Shown: positions 45,107 through 53,142 of the stretch, piece by piece | How positions within the stretch are numbered: position 1 is the first letter of the stretch | Layout of the letters: the number at the start of each line of letters is the position of its first letter | Source of the DNA: Ignavibacteria bacterium | GTDB lineage: Bacteria; Bacteroidota; Ignavibacteria; Tepidaquicellales; Tepidaquicellaceae | Reading direction: 5' to 3' | Assembly: GCA_019694675.1 (NCBI GenBank) | Contig: JAIBBK010000023.1 | Span: forward strand, 1-60,141 | DNA length: 60,141 nt | Program-made: the position numbers and the translations under genes | The notes under the pieces: model-generated | Seen by the model: only the letters and a program-made list of their open reading frames with translations | Told to the model about the DNA's origin: nothing | Databases searched by the model: none

Positions 45107-47605
45107 TTACTGAGAGGGTTCTAATGTGAAGAGCTTCAGGGACTCATCCTTCAGATCATCAAACTTATTGGAAACAATTTTGTAATCCCCGTTAAGCCAG
45201 AGCCTCGCCTGATTTCCGTAGTTCTCCTGCAATGCCTGTCCTGACTGCCCTCCGGGTATGATGGAGTAGTGCGAGTTCGGCCGCGACATATCAATGATTA
45301 TCCTCATTGAAGGGCCGAGATATGCTTCAAAAGTTGCTGACTTCAGTGCCGAGGAAAATCCGTATTCGAGATTGTTCACGGTGGTTCCGTTGCCGCTCAC
45401 TTTGAACGGCCCGATGTTCAGCATAGAACTGAAAGACGGCACGATCCCGAGCGGGTGCTTCAGGGTTATCTTATGAAGGTCTCCCCATTGCCAGTTGACA
45501 GCTTCTGCTCCGTACTTTGCTATCAGTGCCGACACGGCATCATAGAAACTTTTTCTGAGAAGCTGATCCTTCTCCTGATCGGACCTGAAGAATGCCGTTG
45601 AACTCAGCTTCAGTATTCTCGATGTGTTTCTTACCGGAACGTTCTTCAGAAAAATGTAATCCTCAAACAGTTCCTCTCCGAGCGGTGCGTAATAAAGGTT
45701 CTCGTACAGCTTGGCCTCAAACATGGCAAACAGGCTCGCGGCAGAGCTTCCGGTTTTGAATTCGTGATCCCATTCGCTCAGCATTCCCAGGTACTTTCTG
45801 ATATCCGGCGCCCAGGAAGAAGAATCTCCAAAAGCCTTCAGCAAGTGTGCCGTAAACTCCCTCGCCTGCTCCGAATAAACATCGCGCTGTATCATCTTCA
45901 TCTCTTCAATCGTTACAAGCGGTGTCTGTGATAACATCTCTTCAATCCTCTCAGCCCTGTAATGCGGTTCGTACAGGTTGGAAATATATCTGCCGTAATC
46001 TGCCTTCGGCTTGTTGTTTGCCGTTACTATGTATCCCTGCTTAGGGTTCAGCTCTGACGGCAGCTCTGAATATGGAATGAATCCTTTCCATCCTGCCCCG
46101 CCGGAAGAGAGAAACTCTGGTTCTGTTTCCCTGATCGGGATCAGCCCAGCCGCATGATATGCAATGTTTCCCGAAGTATCGGCATAGACAAAATTCAGCG
46201 CAGGCGAGCCGAAACTCTTGAGGCCTTCATCAAACTGCTCCTTGCTTTGCGCAAAATTGATCTTGTAAAATGAAAGTATCTCGTCGCTGAGCTCGTATCC
46301 CGTCCACCTGAATGTGAGGATCTCGTCAGCCGGCACATCCGAAAAACTCTGACTGTTTGCAAATCCTGTTTTGCTCAGGCCGGAGATAACAGGGCCGAGC
46401 CTTGTCCTGTAAACGGTGAACACATGATCGTCTGAAGAATCTTTTATGCGGATTGCCTCAACACTGCTGTCAAGGGCAACGCTCTGCCCGTTGTAAATGT
46501 ATTTTCCCTGCACAGCGGAATCCTTCTTCAGCAGATAGAAGTCTGCGTCATCACACATTAGATTTGTAAGCCCCCAGGAGATCACATCGTTGTGTCCGAT
46601 CGCAACTCCGGGCGCGCCGGGAAGTGTGAAGCCGCTCAGATTGATCCTCCTTTCTCCGTTGTAAAGGCTCACTTCGTACCACTTTGCGGGTGTCTGCAAA
46701 GCAAGATGCGGGTCGTTTGCCAGCATGGGCTTCCCGGTTTCCGTTTTCATTCCGGATACTACCCAGGAGTTACTGCCGACATGCACAGCCTCGGAAAAGA
46801 ATTCTTCCCTGAATCTCTTATTGAGTTCAAAGAAACCTGAAGCAACGTCGCCGTCAGTTGCTTTGAACTTTGCCGAAGGTTGCTTTTCTTTATCTTTGTT
46901 TGCTCCTGACGAGTCCTTCTTCTGAACGGCCGACTGTGATCTGACTATGAACGGGCCGTCTTCCGGATAGTCGGGAAAATAATCAGCCGCAGTTTCTGCA
47001 CCGAACTTCCTGACGATGCGGCCGAACATAACATCTGTGTACCACGAAAGATTTAACTCCCATGCCATGAGTCTTACTATCATCACGGAGTTTTCGGGTG
47101 TCCAGTTGTCGGGTTTGTAATTCAGTATGTCAAACTCAAGCGGCAGTTTTGACTTGTTCCTTTCTATAAAGAAGTTCACTCCTGCCGAATACGAATTCAG
47201 AACTTTCTTCGTCTCGGAAGAAAGGGAATGATACATGGAAGAAGATGCTTTGTCAATTCCGACGGTCCTGAACAGCACGTCATAATCAACCATCTCCCTG
47301 CCGAGTATCTCAGAAAGCCGGCCCTCTGCAACGCGCCTGTAAAGGTCCATTTGCCAGAGTCTGTCGCGCGCATGAATGTAACCGAGTGTGAAGTACATGT
47401 CATCCTCATTCTCCGCATAAATGAACGGAACTCCGAAATCATTTCCGTAAACGCTTACAGCCGAACGGATCCCTTCAGAAGTTATACTGCCGGATTCGTC
47501 GTAATATGACTTCTTTGTGAGATTGTTCAGAAACATCCCGAGAGCCAGTGTTACGGCCAGAAGAAATACTATTATGCCTGCAATATTCCTGATCAGGTTA
47601 CTCAA
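45107..47605 (-). CDS. Penicillin acylase family protein (peptidase S45)
   Basis: An 832-residue Ntn hydrolase precursor from a TTG start, closed just upstream by an in-frame TGA. One N-terminal hydrophobic helix (8-26) acts as signal or anchor. The alpha-chain region includes GYIHARDRLWQMDLYRR. Self-cleavage should occur before Ser278 in HVGSNSWVVSG, the nucleophile of the beta chain, followed by KPMLANDPHLALQTPAKWYE. Family members cleave amide bonds of penicillin G, cephalosporins or acyl-homoserine lactones; the substrate here is not deducible. It is periplasmic and anchored. The next gene, rsmA, starts at the very next base. Confidence 0.93.
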   Translation of the reverse strand: MSNLIRNIAGIIVFLLAVTLALGMFLNNLTKKSYYDESGSITSEGIRSAVSVYGNDFGVPFIYAENEDDMYFTLGYIHARDRLWQMDLYRRVAEGRLSEILGREMVDYDVLFRTVGIDKASSSMYHSLSSETKKVLNSYSAGVNFFIERNKSKLPLEFDILNYKPDNWTPENSVMIVRLMAWELNLSWYTDVMFGRIVRKFGAETAADYFPDYPEDGPFIVRSQSAVQKKDSSGANKDKEKQPSAKFKATDGDVASGFFELNKRFREEFFSEAVHVGSNSWVVSGMKTETGKPMLANDPHLALQTPAKWYEVSLYNGERRINLSGFTLPGAPGVAIGHNDVISWGLTNLMCDDADFYLLKKDSAVQGKYIYNGQSVALDSSVEAIRIKDSSDDHVFTVYRTRLGPVISGLSKTGFANSQSFSDVPADEILTFRWTGYELSDEILSFYKINFAQSKEQFDEGLKSFGSPALNFVYADTSGNIAYHAAGLIPIRETEPEFLSSGGAGWKGFIPYSELPSELNPKQGYIVTANNKPKADYGRYISNLYEPHYRAERIEEMLSQTPLVTIEEMKMIQRDVYSEQAREFTAHLLKAFGDSSSWAPDIRKYLGMLSEWDHEFKTGSSAASLFAMFEAKLYENLYYAPLGEELFEDYIFLKNVPVRNTSRILKLSSTAFFRSDQEKDQLLRKSFYDAVSALIAKYGAEAVNWQWGDLHKITLKHPLGIVPSFSSMLNIGPFKVSGNGTTVNNLEYGFSSALKSATFEAYLGPSMRIIIDMSRPNSHYSIIPGGQSGQALQENYGNQARLWLNGDYKIVSNKFDDLKDESLKLFTLEPSQ

Positions 47606-48114
47606 GATGTGTATTCACAGGTGTGTGATATGTGCATTGTTCAATTAACAACTGCAGGATCAGATTTTCAATGACAATGTTTGAGCGAAATCCCTGAAGA
47701 TCTCAATGCCGTCCAAAACATTTTCATAAGGAAGAGAAAGTTATGAAAACAGATCGATATTAAACACTTTTCCGAATTTCGCAGGAACAACCCGCATCAG
47801 CATAATTGCCGTTAAGAAATTGTGAGCGAAGGCGTGAGCGAGAATTTCCTGTTTGACGAACCCAAACGAAGTATTCGTTTGGGTGAGGAGTTGAAATTCT
47901 CGTAGCCTGAGCGAGCAATTTCAGGCAATTATGCTGCAGCGGGCGATTTTTCTTTGGAGCTTTCTTTTGATCGTTCAAAAGAAAGCGGTTAACTTTCTGC
48001 TGATAGAATCCCCGCTGCAGACGGCAATCGTAAGCAAATCGTCTTGGACAAGAATGTGAAGATCTCCCCCAAACCAACAATTCAGGTATTACCGGTTTAG
48101 GGAAACTCCTTCTT
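47606..48114. repeat. Intergenic region with nested inverted-repeat element
   Basis: This 509-bp stretch has no gene. From about 47791 to 47943 the two halves are long imperfect inverted repeats: CAGCATAATTGCC near the left end and GGCAATTATGCTG near the right end, CGAGAATTTC opposite GAAATTCTCG further in, and a perfect central hairpin ACCCAAACGAA (47860-47870)/TTCGTTTGGGT (47874-47884). Next to it lies a second perfect 12-bp stem, GCTTTCTTTTGA (47959-47970)/TCAAAAGAAAGC (47975-47986), and then CCCCGCTGCAG, the inverse of CTGCAGCGGG at 47934-47943. No transposase is present. Confidence 0.75.
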
Positions 48115-50493
48115 TCAGAAACCGATCGTCAGATCTCCGTAAAAGTTCCTCGTTGCCGCCGGGATCCAGTAAGGTACGCCGTAACTTATACTCCCTGTGG
48201 TTTCATAGAGCGAATCGAATATGTTGTTTGCCTTGACCGAGAGCTCGATCTTTTTCAGGTACTTTGTTCTGAAGATCTTCGCGAAATCAATCCCTGCGCC
48301 GGCGTTTACGACAGTGTACGGCTCTATCACTTTGTTAATGTATCCCGGTTCGCTTCTTGCTTCGGGACTCTTCCGCTCGTCTTCCGAGTTGTCGAGATAC
48401 TGCCTGCCGATATGCTGAACGCTCACGAAAGCATTCACTCCTTTGAGATCATCATAGTTCAGAGAGAGGTTTGCAATCACGCCGGGCGAAAGCAGTATGG
48501 TGTTTCCCGAATAATCGTTTCCGTAGATGATGTTGCCTGCAGAATCCGATCCCAGTATCTCCGTGTATTCACGGAAGTAATTGTCGGAGATGTTTGCATT
48601 CCCCGTGAGCGAAAACCTGTTCATAACTCCGTTCTCAAACGGCTTGAATGCAAAGTTCAACTCTGCTCCCAGATGAGCCGACTTGCCGGCGTTACCGGAG
48701 ATCGGCTGTCCCACGTTGTCCAGCGCACCGTTGTTCACGATCTCATCGGTGAAGTCCATATAATAAAAGTTCAGTTCTCCCTTAAACGCATCCAAAGCAA
48801 GCCTCACACCTGACTCGTAATCGATCATCCGCTCCTGGTTCACAAGAGGATCCTCGTAAATGTTCTTCTCCGTGTCAACTACTCTGAAGTTCGGGCGGGC
48901 GTATGGATTTTCTCCGTCGTAGATGTCCTTAAGTCTCGGCTCGCGCTGAGCAAGCGCAACGTTCACATAAGCGGAGACCGTATTGCTGAAGTTGTAGTTA
49001 AGCCCTGCCCTGGGATTGAGAAAGCTGTATGGCACATCAAACGTATAGGGCCTGAACCTGTCGTTGTCTATCTGGTATTTGTGATACACATACTGCAAAC
49101 CCGCCATCACATTCAGCTTGCCGGTAATGCTGTATATTTCATTCACATATGCAGACAGCGTTATCTTGTTGCCGTTATAAAAGTAGTACATGTGATTCGG
49201 CTCCGTTCCCGGAGGCAATGCGTTTGCAAAGGTCACCTGTCCGTTGTGCTCCGAGCGGTGAAGCCTCAGTTCAGCTCCTGCTACAAAGTTTCCTCTTCCG
49301 TCCGAATGCTTTAGATTAACCTGTGGAAACCATCCGAATGTATTGTTGTTTACGGTCAGCTTCGATACTGCATCCGTGCGTTCAATTACATAACCTCTTC
49401 CTTTTTCAAAATAGAGCGTTCCGTCATCGTTCCTTTTGTAGTATGACTGACTGTATGCCGTGCTGTCTGTAACAAAGAACGGCTGAAGGTTGAAATAACC
49501 GAAGTCATAACCATAGCTTACGGGAAAGAACGTATTGAAAAATCCGTCGCCTCTTACATAGCTGAATGTGTTCGAAATAAAGAGGTCTTTGTTTGCCTGG
49601 TAATTGAACACGAGTTCGTAGTGCGGCTGATAATAGTTGTCTGTTTCATCGGGATAGGTAAGATAATTCACCTTTCTGTCCGTCAGCACGTCTCCTGATA
49701 TCTTCCCGTCAAGGTATGCGCGCTCCGCTCCAAGATATGCGAGATGATTCCTGATCGGACTTCCGTATGTGTTGAACTTTATGACTGCGTTCTTTCCGAA
49801 TACCTTCCCAGCGCTGAGAAAATATGACCAGTGGTCTGACCACGAAAGGTCCCTGTATCCGTCCGTCTTCAGCCGTGCGAATTTGCCGTAGAATCCGTAA
49901 CCGTTCCCTGCATCACCCGAAGCAAACTCAAGCGCGAATCTCTTTGAGTTGTAATCTCCGTACCCTCCGGAGATGTTCAGAAACCTCTTGCCGAAGAAGT
50001 CAACCGTCTTCAGATTCACCACGCCGCCGATCGACGATGCACCGTAAAGCGAAGTTCCGATCCCCCTTTGGATCTGAATGTCTTCCACAGAAGCTGTCAG
50101 GTCCGAAACATCCACCCAATATACCTGATGATCCTCCGGATCATTCTGCGGAATGCCGTTTATGAGTATTGAGATCCTCCGCTGGTCAAATCCGCGTATG
50201 GTCATGTACGAATATCCTACGGAAGAGCCCGACTCCGAATAGGCATTGATACTTGTATAGCCCTTCAGAAACATAGGCAGGTCCTGCATCGTGTATTTCT
50301 CCTCGATCTCCTCTCTGTCTATGTTCTCAAAGGTGACGGGAGTGTAGCGCTCGACACCTTTAAGCGCGTCCACTTCTATCAGGCCGGTCCTGTAATCTGT
50401 TGTGTCGCCGCTTTCCTGCAATTGCGCTTTTCCTGAACTTAATAAGATCAGGCATGACACAAATGCGGATGCGATCATGCTTCCTTTTGACAT
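48115..50493 (-). CDS. TonB-dependent outer-membrane receptor, probably for thiamine
   Basis: A 792-residue receptor from the ATG at 50493; the TTG at 50502 adds three residues. The signal peptide (MSKGSMIASAFVSCLILLSS, cleaved after KAQ) precedes the plug domain (MTIRGFDQRRISILINGIP, SVEDIQIQRGIGTSLYGASS) and a 22-strand-type barrel ending in phenylalanine (FYGDLTIGF). GLIEVDALKG near the mature N-terminus may serve as the TonB box. The ligand is inferred from regulation: a TPP riboswitch lies 78 nt upstream on the same strand, as is typical of thiamine-uptake receptors in Bacteroidota. No inner-membrane thiamine transporter or thi gene is adjacent. Confidence 0.92.
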   Translation of the reverse strand: MSKGSMIASAFVSCLILLSSGKAQLQESGDTTDYRTGLIEVDALKGVERYTPVTFENIDREEIEEKYTMQDLPMFLKGYTSINAYSESGSSVGYSYMTIRGFDQRRISILINGIPQNDPEDHQVYWVDVSDLTASVEDIQIQRGIGTSLYGASSIGGVVNLKTVDFFGKRFLNISGGYGDYNSKRFALEFASGDAGNGYGFYGKFARLKTDGYRDLSWSDHWSYFLSAGKVFGKNAVIKFNTYGSPIRNHLAYLGAERAYLDGKISGDVLTDRKVNYLTYPDETDNYYQPHYELVFNYQANKDLFISNTFSYVRGDGFFNTFFPVSYGYDFGYFNLQPFFVTDSTAYSQSYYKRNDDGTLYFEKGRGYVIERTDAVSKLTVNNNTFGWFPQVNLKHSDGRGNFVAGAELRLHRSEHNGQVTFANALPPGTEPNHMYYFYNGNKITLSAYVNEIYSITGKLNVMAGLQYVYHKYQIDNDRFRPYTFDVPYSFLNPRAGLNYNFSNTVSAYVNVALAQREPRLKDIYDGENPYARPNFRVVDTEKNIYEDPLVNQERMIDYESGVRLALDAFKGELNFYYMDFTDEIVNNGALDNVGQPISGNAGKSAHLGAELNFAFKPFENGVMNRFSLTGNANISDNYFREYTEILGSDSAGNIIYGNDYSGNTILLSPGVIANLSLNYDDLKGVNAFVSVQHIGRQYLDNSEDERKSPEARSEPGYINKVIEPYTVVNAGAGIDFAKIFRTKYLKKIELSVKANNIFDSLYETTGSISYGVPYWIPAATRNFYGDLTIGF

Positions 50494-50570
50494 GTTGCTC
50501 AAAAATAAAAAAGCGCCCGAACCTTTTCCGAACCTGAAAGCGAAAAGGATACAGACGCAAATGTTGATTC

Positions 50571-50652
50571 AGCTTCCTACGGCGGCATTACCCGCATCAG
50601 GTTCAATGGGTTTCATCTCAGCCGTTCAGAACCCTGAACAGCACCCCTGTTG
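50571..50652 (-). promoter_or_regulatory. TPP (thiamine pyrophosphate) riboswitch
   Basis: Read on the minus strand, the conserved THI-box elements occur in order: GGGGTGCTG, then GGCTGAGATGAAACCC, TTGAACCTGATG, CGGGTAATGCCG and the closing TAGGAAG. This is a complete aptamer that binds TPP and usually lowers expression. Downstream, TCAGGTTC (about 50529-50536) is complementary to GAACCTGA of the aptamer (about 50597-50604) and could compete with it. CCTTTTC and GAAAAGG can form a hairpin shortly before CGCTTTTTTATTTTT. It controls the TonB-dependent receptor. Confidence 0.95.
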
Positions 50653-50682
50653 CAATTTTCTAAAGAACTTGTGCCGGCCTTG

Positions 50683-52305
50683 TCAGATCAGCTTTTCGTT
50701 GAACTCGTACATTATCCTGTTCAGGTCAGGCCCGAAGATGTTGTATGCCCTCGCCGCGCCGCCCTTGCTTACAAAAGGCGGCTGGTTGAAACTCAGCATC
50801 TCTATTTCAAGGAATGATGCCACATAATCCTTCATCATCTTCAGCCACTCCGTTTCCTCTTCTGTGTATGTCTTGCCGTTCTTTGTTTTCTCTTCCTCGA
50901 TCCAGTTCCTGAACTTCCTTTCAACTGAATCTGCAAACGGCTCGAGTATCTCGGAATTTCCTAAAGCAAACTTAGTAAGTGAAATGATGTTTGACGGGCT
51001 TTTTTTATCACCAAGCGGCTTAACCCTTGCGCTGTCTATCCTCATGAATGCATTCCATATCTCATCCGGACTGATCTCGTATGGCGGCTTGCGAAGCTCC
51101 CTTGACATATCCTTGATGTCTTCAAAATTCAGCTTGTGATGCCCGTTGTTCCCGCTGAGCGCTTTTATGATGGGCATGTCCTTCTTATGGGATTCAATGA
51201 AACTCTTGAACCTGTAAACAATATCCTTTGATCTGTCGGCGGCGGTTTCTTCCATCGCAGACAGGTTCATCTTCTCCGTATTCTTCTTTTTCAGATTCAG
51301 CAATACATGTCTGAACTTTGCATCGTCAAACGGCATGCATGCAGTGCTGACAAGTTCTTCTATGGCCCTCTTCAGTTCCTTGTCGCTCGGGGAGTAATTC
51401 CTGTCGGAACTTCCCGACATTTCCCTGGCCTTCTCAAGGTGAGCCTCAACATCAATTGCCTTTATGAGCTTGTTTATCATGTCCTTCAAAGTCCCCGGGT
51501 TGGGATTCATTTTTGAAGTGGCCTCTTCAATCTCCTTTCTGTCTTCATCACTGAGATTCTTCTCAATTCTCTCAAGCCCTTCAATCAGGGAAACAAGCGT
51601 ACTCTCATCCCGGATGCCGATGGCAACCGACTGAACCAGCGATTCGACCGTAAAGACCTTCGTAACTTCCTGAATTGTCTCTGTCTTTATCTTAACATTG
51701 GCGATCTTCTCCGAAAGCGCATAACAAAGGAAAGGCAGAGGCGCCGCTACCACAACATCAATGAAATGAGTCATCTTCACAAACAGCGGGGAGAATATTA
51801 CCAGTATTCCCCAGAAAAGGAAAGCGTACTTTTTTCCGAAGCCAAGCTTAAAGTATGCGATCACGCAGAGAAGGCCTGTCGCAACATGCCAGTTGGGAAG
51901 CGTATTGTACGGCTGAACCGAAGCATAAAGACTCTTGACCGCTTCAAAAAAGAACCCGTCAGATTTGATCTCCGGCCTTACCAGTACCTGAGTGTTGAAA
52001 AACCCGTGGCCGAGATTCACCAGGCTCCATAGCATTAGCGCAGCAAGCAGGAACACAGACATGTCACCTGCTTCCTTTTTTCTGATGATGAGAAACATCA
52101 GAAGCAAAAGCATCAGAAAAATGGAATAATAAGGAATGATGAAGCCGGGGATCAGCTTAAAAGAATAATCAATTGACTCAACAAGCGTCTTCATTGGTTG
52201 TTCAGACCACTTATTGAGCGGGCCAAGCAGATAGAACTGGATCAAAGCAAGAACCAGCAGAACGATATTGAACAGGTTCATTACCCTGAATTGCGGAAAC
52301 TTCAT
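50683..52305 (-). CDS. PAP2/IPC-synthase-like membrane domain fused to HsdR-like C-terminal domain
   Basis: A 540-residue single frame. Residues 1-203 hold about six membrane helices, with PAP2/inositol-phosphorylceramide-synthase-like active-site positions LPNWHVA (His140) and MTHFIDVVVAA (His180, Asp183). Residues ~208-540 are soluble and read like the C-terminal domain of EcoEI-type type I restriction R subunits (PF08463): IVYRFKSFIESHKKDMPIIK, then IISLTKFALGNSEILEPFAD, KFRNWIEEEKTKNGKTYTEE, EWLKMMKDYVASFLEIEML, PPFVSKGGAARAYNIFGPDL and MYEFNEKL. No nuclease or helicase domain and no HsdM/HsdS gene is present. The membrane assignment is moderately sure. The HsdR resemblance is strong by eye but not tested with a profile. 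Confidence 0.78.
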   Translation of the reverse strand: MKFPQFRVMNLFNIVLLVLALIQFYLLGPLNKWSEQPMKTLVESIDYSFKLIPGFIIPYYSIFLMLLLLMFLIIRKKEAGDMSVFLLAALMLWSLVNLGHGFFNTQVLVRPEIKSDGFFFEAVKSLYASVQPYNTLPNWHVATGLLCVIAYFKLGFGKKYAFLFWGILVIFSPLFVKMTHFIDVVVAAPLPFLCYALSEKIANVKIKTETIQEVTKVFTVESLVQSVAIGIRDESTLVSLIEGLERIEKNLSDEDRKEIEEATSKMNPNPGTLKDMINKLIKAIDVEAHLEKAREMSGSSDRNYSPSDKELKRAIEELVSTACMPFDDAKFRHVLLNLKKKNTEKMNLSAMEETAADRSKDIVYRFKSFIESHKKDMPIIKALSGNNGHHKLNFEDIKDMSRELRKPPYEISPDEIWNAFMRIDSARVKPLGDKKSPSNIISLTKFALGNSEILEPFADSVERKFRNWIEEEKTKNGKTYTEEETEWLKMMKDYVASFLEIEMLSFNQPPFVSKGGAARAYNIFGPDLNRIMYEFNEKLI

Positions 52306-52457
52306 TTGTATCTCACAGAATTTGCCTGAATTTACTCATTAATGCAGAGCAATTCAATGTTAAGCTTTGTTCCGATCTCAAAATGATTTCCTTACATATC
52401 AAGGAATTACGTGCCGCGATTCATGTTCAATGACGCATAACCGGAAAACAAAAAAAA

Positions 52458-52486
52458 CACTCCCGCGAAAATTCTTCACGGGAGTG
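52458..52486 (-). terminator. Intrinsic terminator
   Basis: CACTCCCG (52458-52465) pairs with CGGGAGTG (52479-52486). Read leftward it is followed by eight T residues, ending the transcript of the beta-barrel gene at 52525. Confidence 0.9.
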
Positions 52487-52524
52487 CCATGTCTCATTAC
52501 TCCTTATTTAGTGGAATCAAAGAA

Positions 52525-53130
52525 TTATCTGAAGAAGTAAGACAGTCCTCCGCTGTAAACAAATCCGGTCATCTGCGCATCAATATAGTAGAAGCTTGAG
52601 TTATAGCTGACTGTCGCATTGAGCGCGAAGTTCTTTGTGAAGTTGACATAAGTTCCTGCACCGAGTTCCCATGCGTACTTTACAAGCATATCGTCTGTTT
52701 TTCCACCGAAGTTGTCATACTTCTGCGAGATCACATTGAAGCCGTTGGTGAATGCAAAGTACGGCATCACTGTCCCAAGATCAAAATAGTACTTGCCGCC
52801 GAGGAGAACAGGAATCATTGAATTGCCTTCCCTTTCATCTTTCCATTCAGAGGTTTTCGCATATCCGGTCTTGAAGTACAACATCCAGTTCTTCTCGAAC
52901 TTCTTTCCAAATGACAGCGTGGCGGCCTGCGAACTTCCCCAGACCTCTTCATACTCTCCGAGATGCCTCGTGTATGAATAATCCGCTTCAAGGAACATTG
53001 ATGACCAGCCCTTCTTCGCATTCTGACTGTCCTCCTTCATGCTCACCTTCCCGACTCCCGGCCCGTCTGCAAAGGACCTTCCGGAAGCAAATGCAAATAT
53101 GATCAGCAGTGTATATAGTAGTGTTTTCAT
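52525..53130 (-). CDS. Putative outer-membrane beta-barrel protein
   Basis: A 201-residue protein with a signal peptide (MKTLLYTLLIIFAFASGRSF, cleaved after FA). Amphipathic strands fill the rest (AATLSFGKKFEKNWMLYFKT, MIPVLLGGKYYFDLG, FALNATVSYNSSFYYID), and the protein ends YSGGLSYFFR, a barrel-like terminus. It starts 12 bp after the DUF3943 gene with a good ribosome site (GGAGG), so the pair forms an operon. No specific family or ligand is recognised. Confidence 0.78.
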   Translation of the reverse strand: MKTLLYTLLIIFAFASGRSFADGPGVGKVSMKEDSQNAKKGWSSMFLEADYSYTRHLGEYEEVWGSSQAATLSFGKKFEKNWMLYFKTGYAKTSEWKDEREGNSMIPVLLGGKYYFDLGTVMPYFAFTNGFNVISQKYDNFGGKTDDMLVKYAWELGAGTYVNFTKNFALNATVSYNSSFYYIDAQMTGFVYSGGLSYFFR

Positions 53131-53142
53131 TTTCCGCCTCCG

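Noticed and set aside
47760..48080. 106-residue minus-strand open frame
   Set aside because: It is formed by the inverted-repeat element; the sequence is basic and repetitive with no signal or domain.
50683..52305. A complete type I restriction-modification system
   Set aside because: Only the HsdR C-terminal-like region is present; there is no helicase or nuclease domain, HsdM or HsdS in the window.
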